Source: Symbiodinium sp. CCMP2592 (lineage: Eukaryota > Sar > Dinophyceae > Suessiales > Symbiodiniaceae). From it: 64,000 nucleotides of DNA. Both the position numbers and the translations under genes were made by a program. Shown here in pieces: positions 52,127 through 62,637 of this stretch. The stretch spans positions 248,001 through 312,000 of the forward strand of contig CAJNDT010004557.1 in assembly GCA_905221615.1 (NCBI GenBank), written 5' to 3'. Position 1 is the stretch's first letter. Every line of letters begins with the position of its first letter. Below the pieces are notes generated by a model. The model had not been told where the DNA came from. It saw nothing but the letters and a program-made list of their open reading frames with translations, and made no database searches.

Positions 52127-53788
52127 ACACGTGTATATACACAGATGTGCATACATACATACATATGGACATGCACTTACACATGAGCATACACATGCAG
52201 CTGTACGTGAACATACACACACACACACAGTTACACAATATACTTGCACATACCGACCTACTCAGCGCCTCTTTGATAAAAGCAGTCGCAGTGCACAGCA
52301 TGCTGCGTGAAGACATGCTTTCAAATTCAGGTTGAGCAACATTGCGCACAATAGTTAAACTGTGTATACAGATACATCAGTATGACACTCATGCCGCCAT
52401 GTTTCATTACACAGCTGCGAAGGGCAGGAACACACCAGCGCATGACGATCAATCTTGCTCCAACTGCAACATATTTGGTGCCACTACACTGCATAATATA
52501 GTAAACCCCAACAAGTTCGAAACCGGGTTAAGGCCAAACAGTGCTGGGATTCCATATACATTAAACTATTGGGTTTCCAACTTGTGGGCTTCTACTGTAC
52601 AAAGACTTGGCACAGTGTGCTCTTGCAGCACACATCGGGACTCTTAAGGATTCTGTGTGGGAGTACATTTGCATTGTTACTACTACTGCATGTGGTTGCA
52701 TGTTACTGCCTAGGTGGCTACATACCAAAACCACACCATGCTACATGCCTTTACATGTGATGGCATAGGACCACATGTTATCACTTACCGTTGCGCATCA
52801 AGTGCGGACTCTTGGATAGTTTACGCTTGTCGGCTCCTCCATCTCTAAACCGTCTTAAAGTCTCGTGCAGAGCACGAGACTTGGCAATATCAGCTTCCAC
52901 AGTTTTGGTTTCTCGTACTCAAACTCTCACACGCGAGTGCCATCTACATATTGCAAAGCGTGCTTTAGCATACTTCTGCTGCCTCCTCCTGCATGCCGTC
53001 ACAAACCGTTGCACGTGAACCGTTGAAACGTGCGACTGAGTCTGATTTTAAATATCATTACGGTGCGCACATATGGTCACAACTTTGCATATCACTGTAT
53101 CACTATCGCGCGCTTGTTCAACTTAAGCGCCAGTTCCTGCATCACAAACCATCAAGTGTCAAATTCTTGAGTACAACAAGGTACTTAGAAGGCACGTACA
53201 GATTTGCTGCTGGGCAGCACATGTTATTAAGGCTAATGCACATGACTACCTGTTCTTGCACGCCCCTGTCCTTTATTGCATGTCATGACGGAATGCTTTT
53301 GTTCTTGCATATCCCTGCATGTTGCCGTATGTTGATGGAAAGTGCTATGGCATCTGGTGCATTTGACGCTACTGATTGTCGCTAGATCCTTTAGGTCTGG
53401 GCTACACGTCCAATGAAACTGAGGCAGCGTCACCTCCAGTTTCATCTCGCTACATGCCACCAGATGGTATGACTGCACCACATGTTTGTACAACTGTGCG
53501 ACTTGCAGTGTGGCTTATTTTCAGCATTAAGCTTTAGGCCTGTATAACCATAAGTGTACATGCACAATCATGCACATGTGCCTGCGGACATACCTTTGTA
53601 CATACATATGTACATCCACAACTGTATGTTTACATGCATACAGCTTGCATACATATAGACAGACAGACAGACAGACATATATACGTGGTTTGGTGCATAC
53701 ACACAGACGCACAAATACACAAAGATACACACATACATGCAGCATATAGGTCGTCATACATACATGCTGCATACATATGTACAGACAG
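51891..53788. other. 1.9-kb unique block, AT/CA-rich, no recognised gene
   Basis: It lacks telomere-like units and MITEs. It has (AT)n and (CA)n runs (52070-52240) and many TGCATG/CATGTA steps. Plus frames at 52993-53385 (130 codons, ends TAG) and 52342-52647 (101 codons) have no domain I know. A perfect 10-bp hairpin AGTCTCGTGC-AGA-GCACGAGACT lies at 52859-52881. (CAGA)n is at 53660-53678. Confidence 0.35.
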
Positions 53789-53893
53789 ATGGGTGGTTGT
53801 CAAAATTATGGTCCCTTTCTGGGCCCCCATTCTAGTACGGCACCTAATATTTAGGGTACCCAAAAACGGACCCTAATTTTGACAACCACCCAG
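53789..53893. repeat. Family E palindrome
   Basis: ATGGGTGGTTGTCAAAATTA and TAATTTTGACAACCACCCA. Confidence 0.88.
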
Positions 53894-54210
53894 ATAGACA
53901 AACACAGACAGACAGACAGCCAGCCAGCCAGCCAGGCATGTGCCTGGCTCTGGGTGCATAGGCATGTGTCTGGAGTTACATTGAACCACATTCTTTGGTG
54001 TTGTGTATATATATATATACACATAAACATATATATATATATACATATACATATGTATATGTATATGTATATATATATATATATTATAAAGAGGGAGACA
54101 GCAGCAAAAAAAGGCAGAAAGAGAGGTAGACACAGATCGAGCGAGGGAGGGAAGGAGAGAGCGAGAGAGGGCGAGAGAGAGAAAGAGGGAAAGAGGGACA
54201 GATAGCGAGA
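53894..54210. repeat. Simple-sequence cluster
   Basis: (CAGA)n and (CCAG)n at 53900-53940, (AT)n at 54004-54085, (GA)-rich at 54100-54210. Confidence 0.85.
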
Positions 54211-54335
54211 GGCAGGGCTTTTTGTCCGGGATCTAAGACTAGGCCTTGAAATAACCAGGAAGCAACAACTAGTTATAGACTTTTATTTCATGATGCTCCC
54301 CTTTAAGTACCAGTGGGTCCCAAAAAAGAGTAGTG

Positions 54336-54512
54336 CCTATAGCCTCCATTGTAGTTCCTTTTCTGTGGTTAACCAAAATCTCTATTACAGGATCCTAACC
54401 ATAAAACTGGTTAACCAAAGAAAGGAACTACAATGGAACCTGTAAGTAAAGTATGGAACTCCAAAGCCCGATCTACCGTTTTGTGGATGTCTGCCGTCTT
54501 GCTAGGACAGCG
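54336..54512. repeat. Family B palindrome plus conserved flank
   Basis: Hairpin 54336-54449, then the 75-bp flank shared in reverse with 48329-48405. Confidence 0.78.
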
Positions 54513-54536
54513 GACTTAGGCCGAGCTTCCCCTAAA

Positions 54537-54632
54537 GGCTCCATGTGCCCATATGGCAGGTACTTAGCCCTCAAAGGTGTCCCTATATAAGTACTTTCAG
54601 GCCTAAGTTCCTACTACATGGGTACATGGAGC
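54537..54632. repeat. Family M palindrome
   Basis: GGCTCCATGTGCCCATATGG and CATGGGTACATGGAGCC. Confidence 0.85.
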
Positions 54633-55033
54633 CCGTGTGTCCGAAGTTTGCAAAGGCAACTGCGCTTCTTATCGCCAGCACGTCGGTCGGCGCAGGTGCC
54701 ACGCTTTTAAATCATGGCAACAGCCGCAAAAGCGATGCTGGTAGAAAAGAAATGAATGACCGCATAACCTGCGCATCACTGCGCCGCGGTGTTTGCCTTC
54801 TTGCAGCCCTGATTCGCCACAGCATCACCTGCACAGGCAGATCAGTTTCAAGGGCACCCCAGTTCAGGGGTGTACTTCCAAGTAGTGCAGTGCGAAGCTC
54901 CTCTTCCCCCTCGACTCAGACGAGGCTTTCGGAGTTCAGGGTTCAGGTTTTTGGGGATTTCTGGTCTGAGTTAGGGGTTCAGGGTATAGCGGCTACCTGG
55001 TACTCACGGATTCTCCGGTCGTGCGAGAGCTGA
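54633..55033 (+). CDS. Open segment of uncertain coding status
   Basis: The plus frame stays open from the family M element to TGA at 55033. It includes 'FAKATALLIASTSVGAGATL' and 'RRGVCLLAALIRHSITCTGR'. Its only upstream ATG lies inside the hairpin element. Two mildly hydrophobic segments could be membrane-associated. No family is recognised. Confidence 0.27.
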
Positions 55034-55366
55034 AGTGGTGATGCAATGCAAGATAATCAGTTCGGCTGAAACCGGTAATCGCCATGCATGCCATCTAGAA
55101 TCTAGAATCAAACCCTACACCCTAAACCCTGAGCGTGCTAACTCAAACAGCAAGCCTTGCGTGGAAGGCGCAGAATCCAAAGCAACTTGGACCCTCTCTC
55201 CATCTACCCTCCAACTACCTTCAAGGGCAGTATGCCCTTACGTAAAGGGTACGGAAAGGGCTTCGGAATAAAAATCAACGATATAAGGAATCCGAGGCAG
55301 GGGAAACCTCCCACCCAGAAGCCCGACCCGGCTCTTGCAAAGCACCACAAACACCCCTAAACTCTA

Positions 55367-55472
55367 CCCATAGTGTCCATTGTAGCTCCTTTTTTTGTTA
55401 ACCAGTTTTATGGCTAGATCCTATAACAGAGGTTTTGGTTAACCAAAAAAAGGAACTAGAATGGAGACTACA
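55367..55472. repeat. Family B palindrome
   Basis: GTCCATTGTAGCTCCTTTTT and AAAAAAAGGAACTAGAATGG. Confidence 0.85.
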
Positions 55473-55602
55473 GGTAAACCCCAAATCCTAAACCATCAAC
55501 CCCGAGGATGTCCTATAGCAAGACTAGGAGCCCTTTCGGCCCACAGCGAAACGACAATGTGGGGGCCTCCGCAAGTCCTGCTCAAATTTGCAAGGCCCCT
55601 AA

Positions 55603-55860
55603 ATGAGTGATGTTGAAAAAAACCTCTTCCCTATGTACCATAACAGAAACGAAGATCTCAAGGAACACCCAGAAGGGATCGTTGATGTGCGGACGGGACG
55701 CTGTAGCTCTCCTCCAGACGCTGCACGGCTTCGCTTAGGATTTCGGTGTCCGGGGCCTGCAGCCCGGCGACCGAGAATCGGTGCCACAACAGGCCTCAGC
55801 TTTTTCGTGTTTTTTGTTTTTAATGGGCTCTTTTCCGTTTTCGGCGGGTTTAGGGTTTAG
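55603..55860 (+). CDS. Possible ORF, unknown protein
   Basis: An ATG-started 85-codon plus frame, 'MSDVEKNLFPMYHNRNEDLK', then 'EHPEGIVDVRTGRCSSPPDA', ends by running into a TTTAGGG tract. The first 65 residues look protein-like. A minus-strand frame is also open over this stretch, so coding strand is not settled. Confidence 0.3.
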   Translation: MSDVEKNLFPMYHNRNEDLKEHPEGIVDVRTGRCSSPPDAARLRLGFRCPGPAARRPRIGATTGLSFFVFFVFNGLFSVFGGFRV

Positions 55861-56004
55861 GGGCTTAAAGAGTTCATAGGGTTTAGGGCTTGCTGCCTGT
55901 AAACTGATCCGTATGACCACTCTCATACTAGAACTTACTGTGATTGACAAGTCGCGCTACCTACTAGCATCACATGCATGATTGTCATCAGAGTCGTTGG
56001 GGGT

Positions 56005-56215
56005 TTGCTTCAAGGAACGCTAATCTGATCACTCAGAAGAGGGTCTTCGAAAACACTCTCCGCGTGTTAAAACAATCTTGTTTAAAAGAACACCTCTTCT
56101 GGTTTGCTTCAAGGAACGCTATTCTGATCATTCATAAGAGGGTTCTTTAAAGACACTCCTCCGCTTGCTAAAACAATCTTACTTTAAACGCACCTCTTCT
56201 GGTTTGCTTCAAGGA
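56005..56215. repeat. 100-bp tandem repeat, two copies and a partial third
   Basis: Each unit begins GGTTTGCTTCAAGGAACGCT and ends ACACCTCTTCT. The third start is cut by a family B element at 56219. Confidence 0.88.
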
Positions 56216-56218
56216 ACA

Positions 56219-56450
56219 CTACCTATAGTCTCTCTTGTAGTTCCTTTGTTTGGTTAACCTCTATGATAGGATCCTAACCATAAAACTGGTTAACCAAAAA
56301 AATTCAGGCCCCTGTAACGGCTGTTGCTCTTGCTGCTGGAGCCCGCCGCCCTCAGAGCCTTAACCTTGTAGGGCTTAGTATAGGAGCCTGAATATAATTA
56401 CCATAGAGGTTTCGTAGGTTCCTTTAAAGGGGTCTATAAGGAATACTATA
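56219..56450. repeat. Truncated family B and a U element
   Basis: Family B lacks its right arm after GGTTAACCAAAAAAATTC. U (56369-56450, GGGCTTAGTATAGGAGCC to GGAATACTATA) matches the insert nested in ankyrin intron 1. Confidence 0.7.
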
Positions 56451-56977
56451 GTATAATGGCGCCCCCAAGCCCTATTCTAAATATTAACTAAGTCCCCTAT
56501 ATTACTCCACACCAAGACTTGACATGTTCATGCCCCCCTGTATTAGGGCTTGGGGTTTAGAGTTTGCGAACACCTTATACCGGGCTCCTCGCATGAAGGG
56601 CTCCGTTAAGGGCTTTATCAAGGCTTCGGGCCGTGGGTTTTACGGTTTGCGAACCCAGAGCTGATCATAGAGATCCTTCTGGGGTGTCGGGGGTCGGGGG
56701 GAGGGGGGTAGGGGCCTTTATACCCATAGTAAGGACTTAACAAGGCCTATTAAAGGAAGTATAGTCCTCTACCAACCTCACCCCCACCCCCCGAAGAACC
56801 CCTATGGGCTTATCACATCTCAGCGGCGCATCCCGGAGATGGCGAGGCGAGCCTGGTTCCTGGGCAGCACCGGGCTCGTGTGTAATATCGGGGGGATTAC
56901 TTGGAGGTTCGTGGGTAGGTATAAGTAGGGTTATACGTTGAATAACTATAGTAATAACCAATATATTAGTGGACTTA
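56451..56977. other. Family V element, no gene
   Basis: G-rich arm at 56680-56712 and matching C-rich arm at 56763-56785 around AATACCCATAGT-like DNA, related to 32470-32570. A family Q-like half lies at 56890-56935. Confidence 0.45.
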
Positions 56978-57187
56978 TTATGGGGGCATTAGTTGGGTAC
57001 TGCCCCCCATACAGTAACAGTCTATAATAGGGCTACTATAAAGGTCGGAATATATCTATATTATGAATTAGTTGGGTACTGCCCAAACTCAGTAACAGTT
57101 GAAGAATATTCAGAATATAGATATATTAGGACCTTAATAGTAGCCCTGAAATAGACTGTTACTGTATGGGGGCAGTACCCAAGTTAG
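56978..57187. repeat. Family O, 210-bp long palindrome with inner palindrome
   Basis: GTTGGGTACTGCCCCCCATA pairs with TATGGGGGCAGTACCCAA. AGTAACAGTCTATAATAGGG and the AATATATCTATATT/AATATAGATATATT steps pair inside. A second GTTGGGTACTGCCC unit at 57071 makes the centre complex. Only copy seen. Confidence 0.82.
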
Positions 57188-57333
57188 ATAATAATTGGAG
57201 TAGGGTTCCATTAACCGGTTTCTACATGGGTTACCTTTACGGGTTAAGTACACGGGCCTTTAACAGTTAACACTGGGCTTCGGGTCAATATAGGAGAACT
57301 ATACGGGAGACCCCAAGGGAATACTGTCACATG

Positions 57334-57453
57334 TACCTATAGGTTCCATTACAGTTCCTTTTTTTGGTTAACCAGATTTATGGTTAGGATCCTATAATAG
57401 CGATTTTTGTTCACCAGAAAAGGAACTACAATGGAGACTATAGGTAGTGTATA
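57334..57453. repeat. Family B palindrome, full length
   Basis: ACCTATAGGTTCCATTACAG and ACAATGGAGACTATAGGT. Confidence 0.87.
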
Positions 57454-57776
57454 TAACACTGTTAGACTCGTCACACCTCGCAAGATCCTGGTCGCAAGGA
57501 CTCCAGGGATTCCCCAAGTTGGAAAGGCCTAAGCATTCTAAGAACTAGGGCTCAGGGTTGCTCCAAAACCTTGAACCTCTACACCCTAAAACTCATTCAA
57601 CGCAAACTCCGTAGTGTCAAGATTCCAAGACCCCTAGCATCCGAAAGCCATAAAGTTTAGCCCTAAAGCACTAAACCCTTTGATCCGTAAACCCCTGTAA
57701 ACCCCTGTAGACCCCAAACTCTGAGCCCTAAAGCCCGCTTAAACCCTGAACCCTTGGTTCGATCCTGGTCTGTTTC

Positions 57777-57839
57777 GCCAGAGATGAAGTGCAGCCCTCC
57801 TTCTCCAAGAAGGTGTTGAAAGCGTCACCTTGCGTCTAG
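57777..57839 (+). CDS. Short exon-like island with stop
   Basis: The plus frame reads 'ARDEVQPSFSKKVLKASPCV' then TAG. The flanks are degenerate telomere-like DNA. Confidence 0.25.
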   Translation, partial: ARDEVQPSFSKKVLKASPCV

Positions 57840-58527
57840 GTTTCGGGGTTAGGGTTTAGGGTTTAGAGTTCGGGGTTAGGGTTTAGAGTTTAGGGTTTAG
57901 TGTCTGCATAATGAAAGTAAGGTACTTTGCAGGTGTCCGTTTCGGCTTCTTCAAGCGGGCTTCTAGAAGCGTTACGTTAAGGGATTGCTTCATCAATCGA
58001 AGAATGTTTGGGGCTAGACTGCACTATACATGTTACAGGCTAGACTACACTATAATCATGTTGTAGAACCCTTAGAAATCTGAAACGCAGGTATACAAGT
58101 CTGCGGAATTGATACTCTGCTGACTACTACCGAGTCTGCAGACTTCTATACCTGCCCTAACGGGTTGAGGGTTTTGGGGCGCATGGCTTCGGGTTTACCT
58201 TGTAAAGTTAACGGCACAGTCGATGTTCAGAACATCTCGTGCTACTCACGAGACTCCTAGTGTGCTCTCACCTCATCAGCCTTTTGGTCCAATGACTCTC
58301 TGACTCCAGCACTGGAGCTAAACTCACCATTGATTAGTTGGGAATGGAGGAATGGGTTACAACTATAACCACTATTACCACCATTCTTCCATGCCCTAAA
58401 CCCTAAACCCTAAACCCTAAACCCTACTAACCAAAGCTAAGTACCACCTGTCCAGGAACCGGCACTGAGCCTGCGCGCCAATCCCCAAGCGCTCAACTCC
58501 CGATGCCTCTGCTCGAAAGCCCGAAGT
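57840..58527. other. Telomere-like tract and hairpins, no gene
   Basis: TTTAGGG at 57846-57902. A stem-loop at 58088-58154 has arms CAGGTATACAAGTCTGC and GCAGACTTCTATACCTG. CCCTAAA is at 58394-58425. Confidence 0.5.
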
Positions 58528-58860
58528 CAGAGAGCCCAATACCCCTTAATTAAGGAATATACCTTCAATTATAAGGGGATTCATATTATGATTTAAGCTA
58601 TATTCCTTCATTAAGGAGTATTGGGCTCTCTGGGAAGTCTAGTTCACTGCTGGGATGAGATTAAACATGTACATTTTAACTCCTTATTGGGTTTAAGTAC
58701 GCATAAAAATGTATCAAATGTTACCCAACTATGACAAAGGAATTCTACTTGGAGGTTCATGGGTAGCTATAAATGGGGTTATAAGTCCACTAATAGGGGT
58801 TATAACTATAGTTGCCCTAATTATAACCCCACTTATAACTACCCATGAACTCGAAGTAGA
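58528..58860. repeat. Three elements in a row: families C, S and Q
   Basis: Family C is 58528-58634. Family S is 58639-58739, the counterpart of ankyrin intron 4 outside any recognised gene (CTAGTTCACTGCTGGG to CAACTATGACAAAG). Family Q is 58745-58860 (CTACTTGGAGGTTCATGGGT / ACCCATGAACTCGAAGTAG). They are separated by only a few bases. Confidence 0.85.
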
Positions 58861-59218
58861 CCCTAAACCCTATACCCTCATAGAGTCCATATAGAATGCC
58901 TTTAAAGGGACCCTTAAGAGGAACCCTTATAACTACCCATGAACCACCAAGTAACCCCTAATTATAACTGGAAGAAGTAAGGATTCAAGAGGCACAGACC
59001 TTCCGAAATCTCGGCGTCAGGCGCAGAAGCATGACCCTAAGGGTCCAAGTAGTTCCGATTTATGGTTCTTGGTACCTAAAAAATCAGATTTATGGTTTGC
59101 ATGCCTAAAGAATCAGATTTATGGTTTTTGGCACCTAAAAAGGCCCTAAAGTCCTACAAAAAGGGAGTACCTGGACCATCTGCATGACCGGACGAGACTC
59201 CAATGCCCTAAGGTAAAA

Positions 59219-59302
59219 GCCAGAAAGTTGGAATCTGGTTTCATGGTAGGATCCCATATAAACCATGAAGGGTTTAGGATAATCATATTCCAACTTTCTG
59301 GC
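59219..59302. repeat. Family L palindrome
   Basis: GCCAGAAAGTTGGAATCTGG and CATATTCCAACTTTCTGGC. Confidence 0.85.
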
Positions 59303-59354
59303 TTCTACTGTTACCATCACCACCAGCACCGACGACAGCCGGCACGACAACGGT

Positions 59355-59460
59355 TACCTTAACCTACCAAAACCTACTTTTTTTGGTAGGGTCCCTATAA
59401 ATTCCATATTAGGGTTTACAATAGGAACCTACAAAAAGTAGGGTTTGGTAGTTTAAGGTA
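59355..59460. repeat. Family F palindrome, full length
   Basis: TACCTTAACCTACCAAAACC and GGGTTTGGTAGTTTAAGGTA. It is the same family as the insert in ankyrin intron 5. Confidence 0.87.
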
Positions 59461-59546
59461 AATCTCACCATCGAACCTGAAGTTGAGCTCAGCCGCTGTC
59501 GGCCAGCGTAGAGGCAAGCTCACCGACCAAGTTGCTGCCTCATTTG
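59461..59546. other. Coding-like island between two elements, strand unclear
   Basis: On minus 'NEAATWSVSLPLRWPTAAEL', on plus 'LKLSSAAVGQRRGKLTDQVA'. Both frames are open and both look plausible. It is bordered by families F and I'. Confidence 0.3.
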
Positions 59547-59658
59547 CTAGGATACCCAGTAACCTGAGAATAAAAAGGCCTCTCTTTTTGGTATTGGGTA
59601 ACTTTCTAAGGAACCTAGGACTACAAAAAGGGAATAAGGGTACAACTGGGCATCCTAG
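59547..59658. repeat. Family I' palindrome with TTTG duplication
   Basis: CTAGGATACCCAGTAACC to CAACTGGGCATCCTAG, flanked by TTTG on both sides (59543-59546 and 59659-59662). Confidence 0.88.
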
Positions 59659-59673
59659 TTTGTCAGACTTGGG

Positions 59674-59778
59674 GCTTTCCGCAAATAAGGGGGTACTGTA
59701 TTTTGGGATCCTTATAGCAAGGATCCTACTATTTCGGGTAATTGCAATATTGGGGTCCCCCATTTTCGAAAACCTCCA
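59674..59778. repeat. Family D palindrome
   Basis: GGGCTTTCCGCAAATAAGGG and CATTTTCGAAAACCTCC. Confidence 0.75.
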
Positions 59779-59900
59779 CTTCTTAACTGTAACAAGTTCA
59801 AAAAGACTCTAAACCCTAAACCCCTAAACCGCTATGACGCCTATGACGATCCTGAGCTCGACAAGGAGCCTTACGACCGCGTCTACCAACTGGTGCTACT

Positions 59901-59995
59901 GCTGATGATGCAAATCCTGCATTACCTTAAGGACCCTAAACCTTGGGAATTATGGATTCCTTATTTTGGGTAATGCAGGATCTATATCATCAACC
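59901..59995. repeat. Family A palindrome
   Basis: Left arm worn (CTGATGATGCAAATCCTGC), right arm intact. It directly abuts the triplet array. Confidence 0.87.
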
Positions 59996-60013
59996 GTAGT
60001 ACCAGTACTAGTA

Positions 60014-60194
60014 GCACCTACTGCTACTGCTACTACTGCTACTGCTACTGCTACTGCTACTGCTACTGCTACTGCTACTACTACTACTACTACTGCTACT
60101 GCTACTGCTACTGCTACTGCTACTACTACTACTACTACTACTACTACTGCTACTACTACTACTACTACTGCTACTACTACTACTACTGCTGCTG

Positions 60195-60228
<34 letters not shown>
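60014..60228. repeat. (CTG/CTA) triplet array
   Basis: Mixed CTGCTA and CTA triplets, the reverse complement of the CAG/TAG array at 30737-31072. The 125-codon poly-Thr frame is an artefact. Confidence 0.92.
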
Positions 60229-60230
<2 letters not shown>

Positions 60231-60499
60231 CTGGCTACCGCTACTCTTGCTCGAAAACCCCCTTGGTACTCCTACTCCTCCCACGCCTCTTGCAAATCTT
60301 ACTCTGCCCCTTGCTCTTACTCGCACTGATACTCGCGCTGTGAAGCTCCTCAGTGCCCCTCTAAATTCGGGTGCATCCTGTTTCCTATCTATTCGAATCC
60401 AGCCCTAAGAAGGCCTAGAGCAGCAAAATAGCCCAAGAACCTCTAAACCCGAAGCCAAACCCAAATCCCTGAACCCAAGATCTCCAAGAGTCTCCTAGG

Positions 60500-60617
60500 G
60501 ACCCCCAAAGACGAGCCCAAGAGGCACTGACGCCAGGTGTTCTTCAGGAGCCGATGGGTCCGGCCGGACACGCGCATCGTGGCTTTGTAGGTGGCCAGGA
60601 GCTCCGGATAGCCTGAT
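60500..60617 (-). CDS. Exon of an unknown basic protein
   Basis: After AGATCAG|GCTATC the minus frame reads 'GYPELLATYKATMRVSGRTH', then 'RLLKNTWRQCLLGSSLG', with strongly GC-biased third positions. The helix-forming basic segment could be a nucleic-acid or membrane contact. No family is recognised. This is one of the better exon candidates in the repeat-rich part. Confidence 0.42.
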
Positions 60618-60807
60618 CTTGGTGCCTTAATGGTTCCTTTGAGGGTTCTAGAAAGGGTTCTCAAAGGGGGGGGGGGGTTATCAGAAGGTCTTTGATGTAG
60701 GTGCCTCATTGACTGGAACAGGGCTTTGTTGGAAGTTTACTGGGATTTGTTCGGGTTTGAAAACTGTAGCGGTATATACATACATACATACATACATACA
60801 TAAAAAA

Positions 60808-60839
<32 letters not shown>

Positions 60840-61068
60840 ATGAATACATAGCTCTTTCGCTATTAATATTTATACTTATATACATACAATTCTCAGCATA
60901 CATGGACCTCCAAACATTGCTGTTGCTAATTAGCCGTAAGCCTTTAACATACCCTGCCAACACCTTGTAGAGGCCCTATTCAGGGTATATATTCCTACCC
61001 TAAGGCCGCATAGTAGTTCCTTTGTGGAGTTCATATTTAGAACCTTATGAGGATCTATTTGGCTTAGC
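60618..61068. other. No gene; microsatellites and partial family J
   Basis: G-run at 60666-60677, (CATA)n and (AT)n at 60777-60842, family J fragment at 60998-61050. Confidence 0.5.
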
Positions 61069-61282
61069 CATAGTCTCCATTGTAGTTCCGTTTCTTGTTA
61101 GCCAGTTTTATGGTTAGGATCCTAGACTAGAGATCTTGGGTAACCAAAAAAGGAACTCTAATGGAGACTGTAGGTATTCCTACGGTTGATGATATAAATC
61201 CTGCATTACCTTCAGGACCCTAGACTATGGGAACTATGGTATATTCCTTATTATGGTTAATGCAGGATTTATATCATCGACC
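61069..61282. repeat. Family B and family A palindromes side by side
   Basis: Family B 61069-61177 interrupts a family J copy. Family A 61183-61282 is full length. Confidence 0.87.
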
Positions 61283-61469
61283 GTAGTCTGATCAAACCTT
61301 CATACTGTGGAGCTGCAGCTGCACTGGATCGATGCTACGGCTGGGGGTTTGGGCTCCGGATTTGGGTTCAAGGCTTCGGGTTTAAGATTCGTGCTTCGGG
61401 GTGGACGGTTTAGCTTGGTTGCGGCTATATCTATCGGGGTTTCGAATTTCGGGTTTGGGGGGGGCTTAA

Positions 61470-61651
61470 GGTTACAGAAGGGTACGCGCCACGCAAACGC
61501 AAGCTCCTGCTTTGGAGCTATTAACCTTGAAAACCGACAAAAAGGAGGCCCCACAGACCGCTGTCTTCTAAGGTTAATGGCGCATGGGTGCAAGCTTCGG
61601 CCCCGGCTAGAGCACTACGTGAAGCTACGCCCAAATCCGAGCAAATCTTGA
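61470..61651 (+). CDS. Possible coding segment, unknown
   Basis: The plus frame reads 'KGTRHANASSCFGAINLENR', then 'LMAHGCKLRPRLEHYVKLRP' and TGA. Codon use is plausible. The upstream part of the frame is low-complexity G-rich sequence. No family is recognised. Confidence 0.3.
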
Positions 61652-61828
61652 CAAGGCAGTGTTCCCTCGGTTATCATTATTACTATCATTACTGACTGTT
61701 CTTACTGGTTTTTTCGACCCTAATTTGGCATTGGCTGGCTGTCACAACCCTGTCTCGCTGGCCCGGGATGAAACCAGTCGACGTTGAAAAGGACATGTGC
61801 AACCCTCAACCCCCAAACCTGCAGAGGA

Positions 61829-61908
61829 AGCCAGAAAGTTGGAACACCACTGTCCTCGTGCCCTCGAGGTAAAGTATAGGGAATCAATCAATGTTCCAAC
61901 TTTCTGGG
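61829..61908. repeat. Family L palindrome, diverged centre
   Basis: GCCAGAAAGTTGGAACACCA and ATGTTCCAACTTTCTGG. Confidence 0.82.
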
Positions 61909-62080
61909 GTTCACCAGCATCAGGATAATGCACCCAAAACCGGTATTTAATTGCTAAGACCCCCAGTTCAATCCCTGAACCGAACACTTCGAAACAGCCT
62001 CTTGGAGCTAGCCATGACCTGCCTGAATGGCACTGCTGGTAGTCCTGCATCTTCGCCAATGCCTTCCTGAAGCCGTAAAC

Positions 62081-62188
62081 GGTTGATGATATAAATCCTG
62101 CATTACCTTAAGGCCTTGAGGCCCCTAAACTATGGGAATTATGGTATATTCCTTATTATGGGTAATGCACGATTTATATCATCAACCG
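62081..62188. repeat. Family A palindrome with 8-bp internal duplication
   Basis: Full arms. The centre carries an extra AAGGCCTTGAGGCCC compared with other copies. Confidence 0.88.
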
Positions 62189-62448
62189 GAAGCTCTCTAA
62201 ATCAGGCTGGCAGGTAGGGTTTAGGGTTCAGGGTCCTTCTTACAGGAGTGGGCCGCTGCTTACGCTAAACCGGACAAAAAATTGGGGAAGACCCCAGCAA
62301 CAAGAGCGCTTCAACCCAAACGCTTAGACTCTTACGTAGACCTGTGTCAGCTAAACTCCACAAGCTTACGGTCAAAACGACTCATGCCCGAAAGCTCTAA
62401 TTCCTGGGCCCTAGGCCCCACACCATGGGATATTGATCTGCTTAGCTG

Positions 62449-62637
62449 TTAGCCCGAGGAATGATTGTCCCATTCCGTCTGAGCAAGCATCTCAACTTGA
62501 ACTAAGCGCATCAGGTTCGAAGAAGTCGAAACTGACTGATGCCACAGCACTTCGGTCAGTGATTTGCTGTTGCAGATCATGATTATGGCGGGCACACACT
62601 CTTGCACAACTTTTCGTAGAACCTTCACAAACCTTGC
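62449..62637 (-). CDS. Exon of an unknown protein, with stop
   Basis: After CTGCAG|GCAAGG the minus frame reads 'ARFVKVLRKVVQECVPAIIM', continues 'ICNSKSLTEVLWHQSVSTSS' and 'NLMRLVQVEMLAQTEWD', and ends in a stop at 62449. Amphipathic helices and normal composition make coding likely. An ATG at 62649 lies upstream of the acceptor. No family is recognised. Confidence 0.45.
   Translation of the reverse strand, partial: ARFVKVLRKVVQECVPAIIMICNSKSLTEVLWHQSVSTSSNLMRLVQVEMLAQTEWDNHSSG

Noticed and set aside
52050..52349. Overlapping Ile/Tyr/His-rich frames on both strands
   Set aside because: Generated by (AT)n and (CA)n microsatellites.
60014..60343. 125-codon poly-Thr frame
   Set aside because: Triplet-array artefact.
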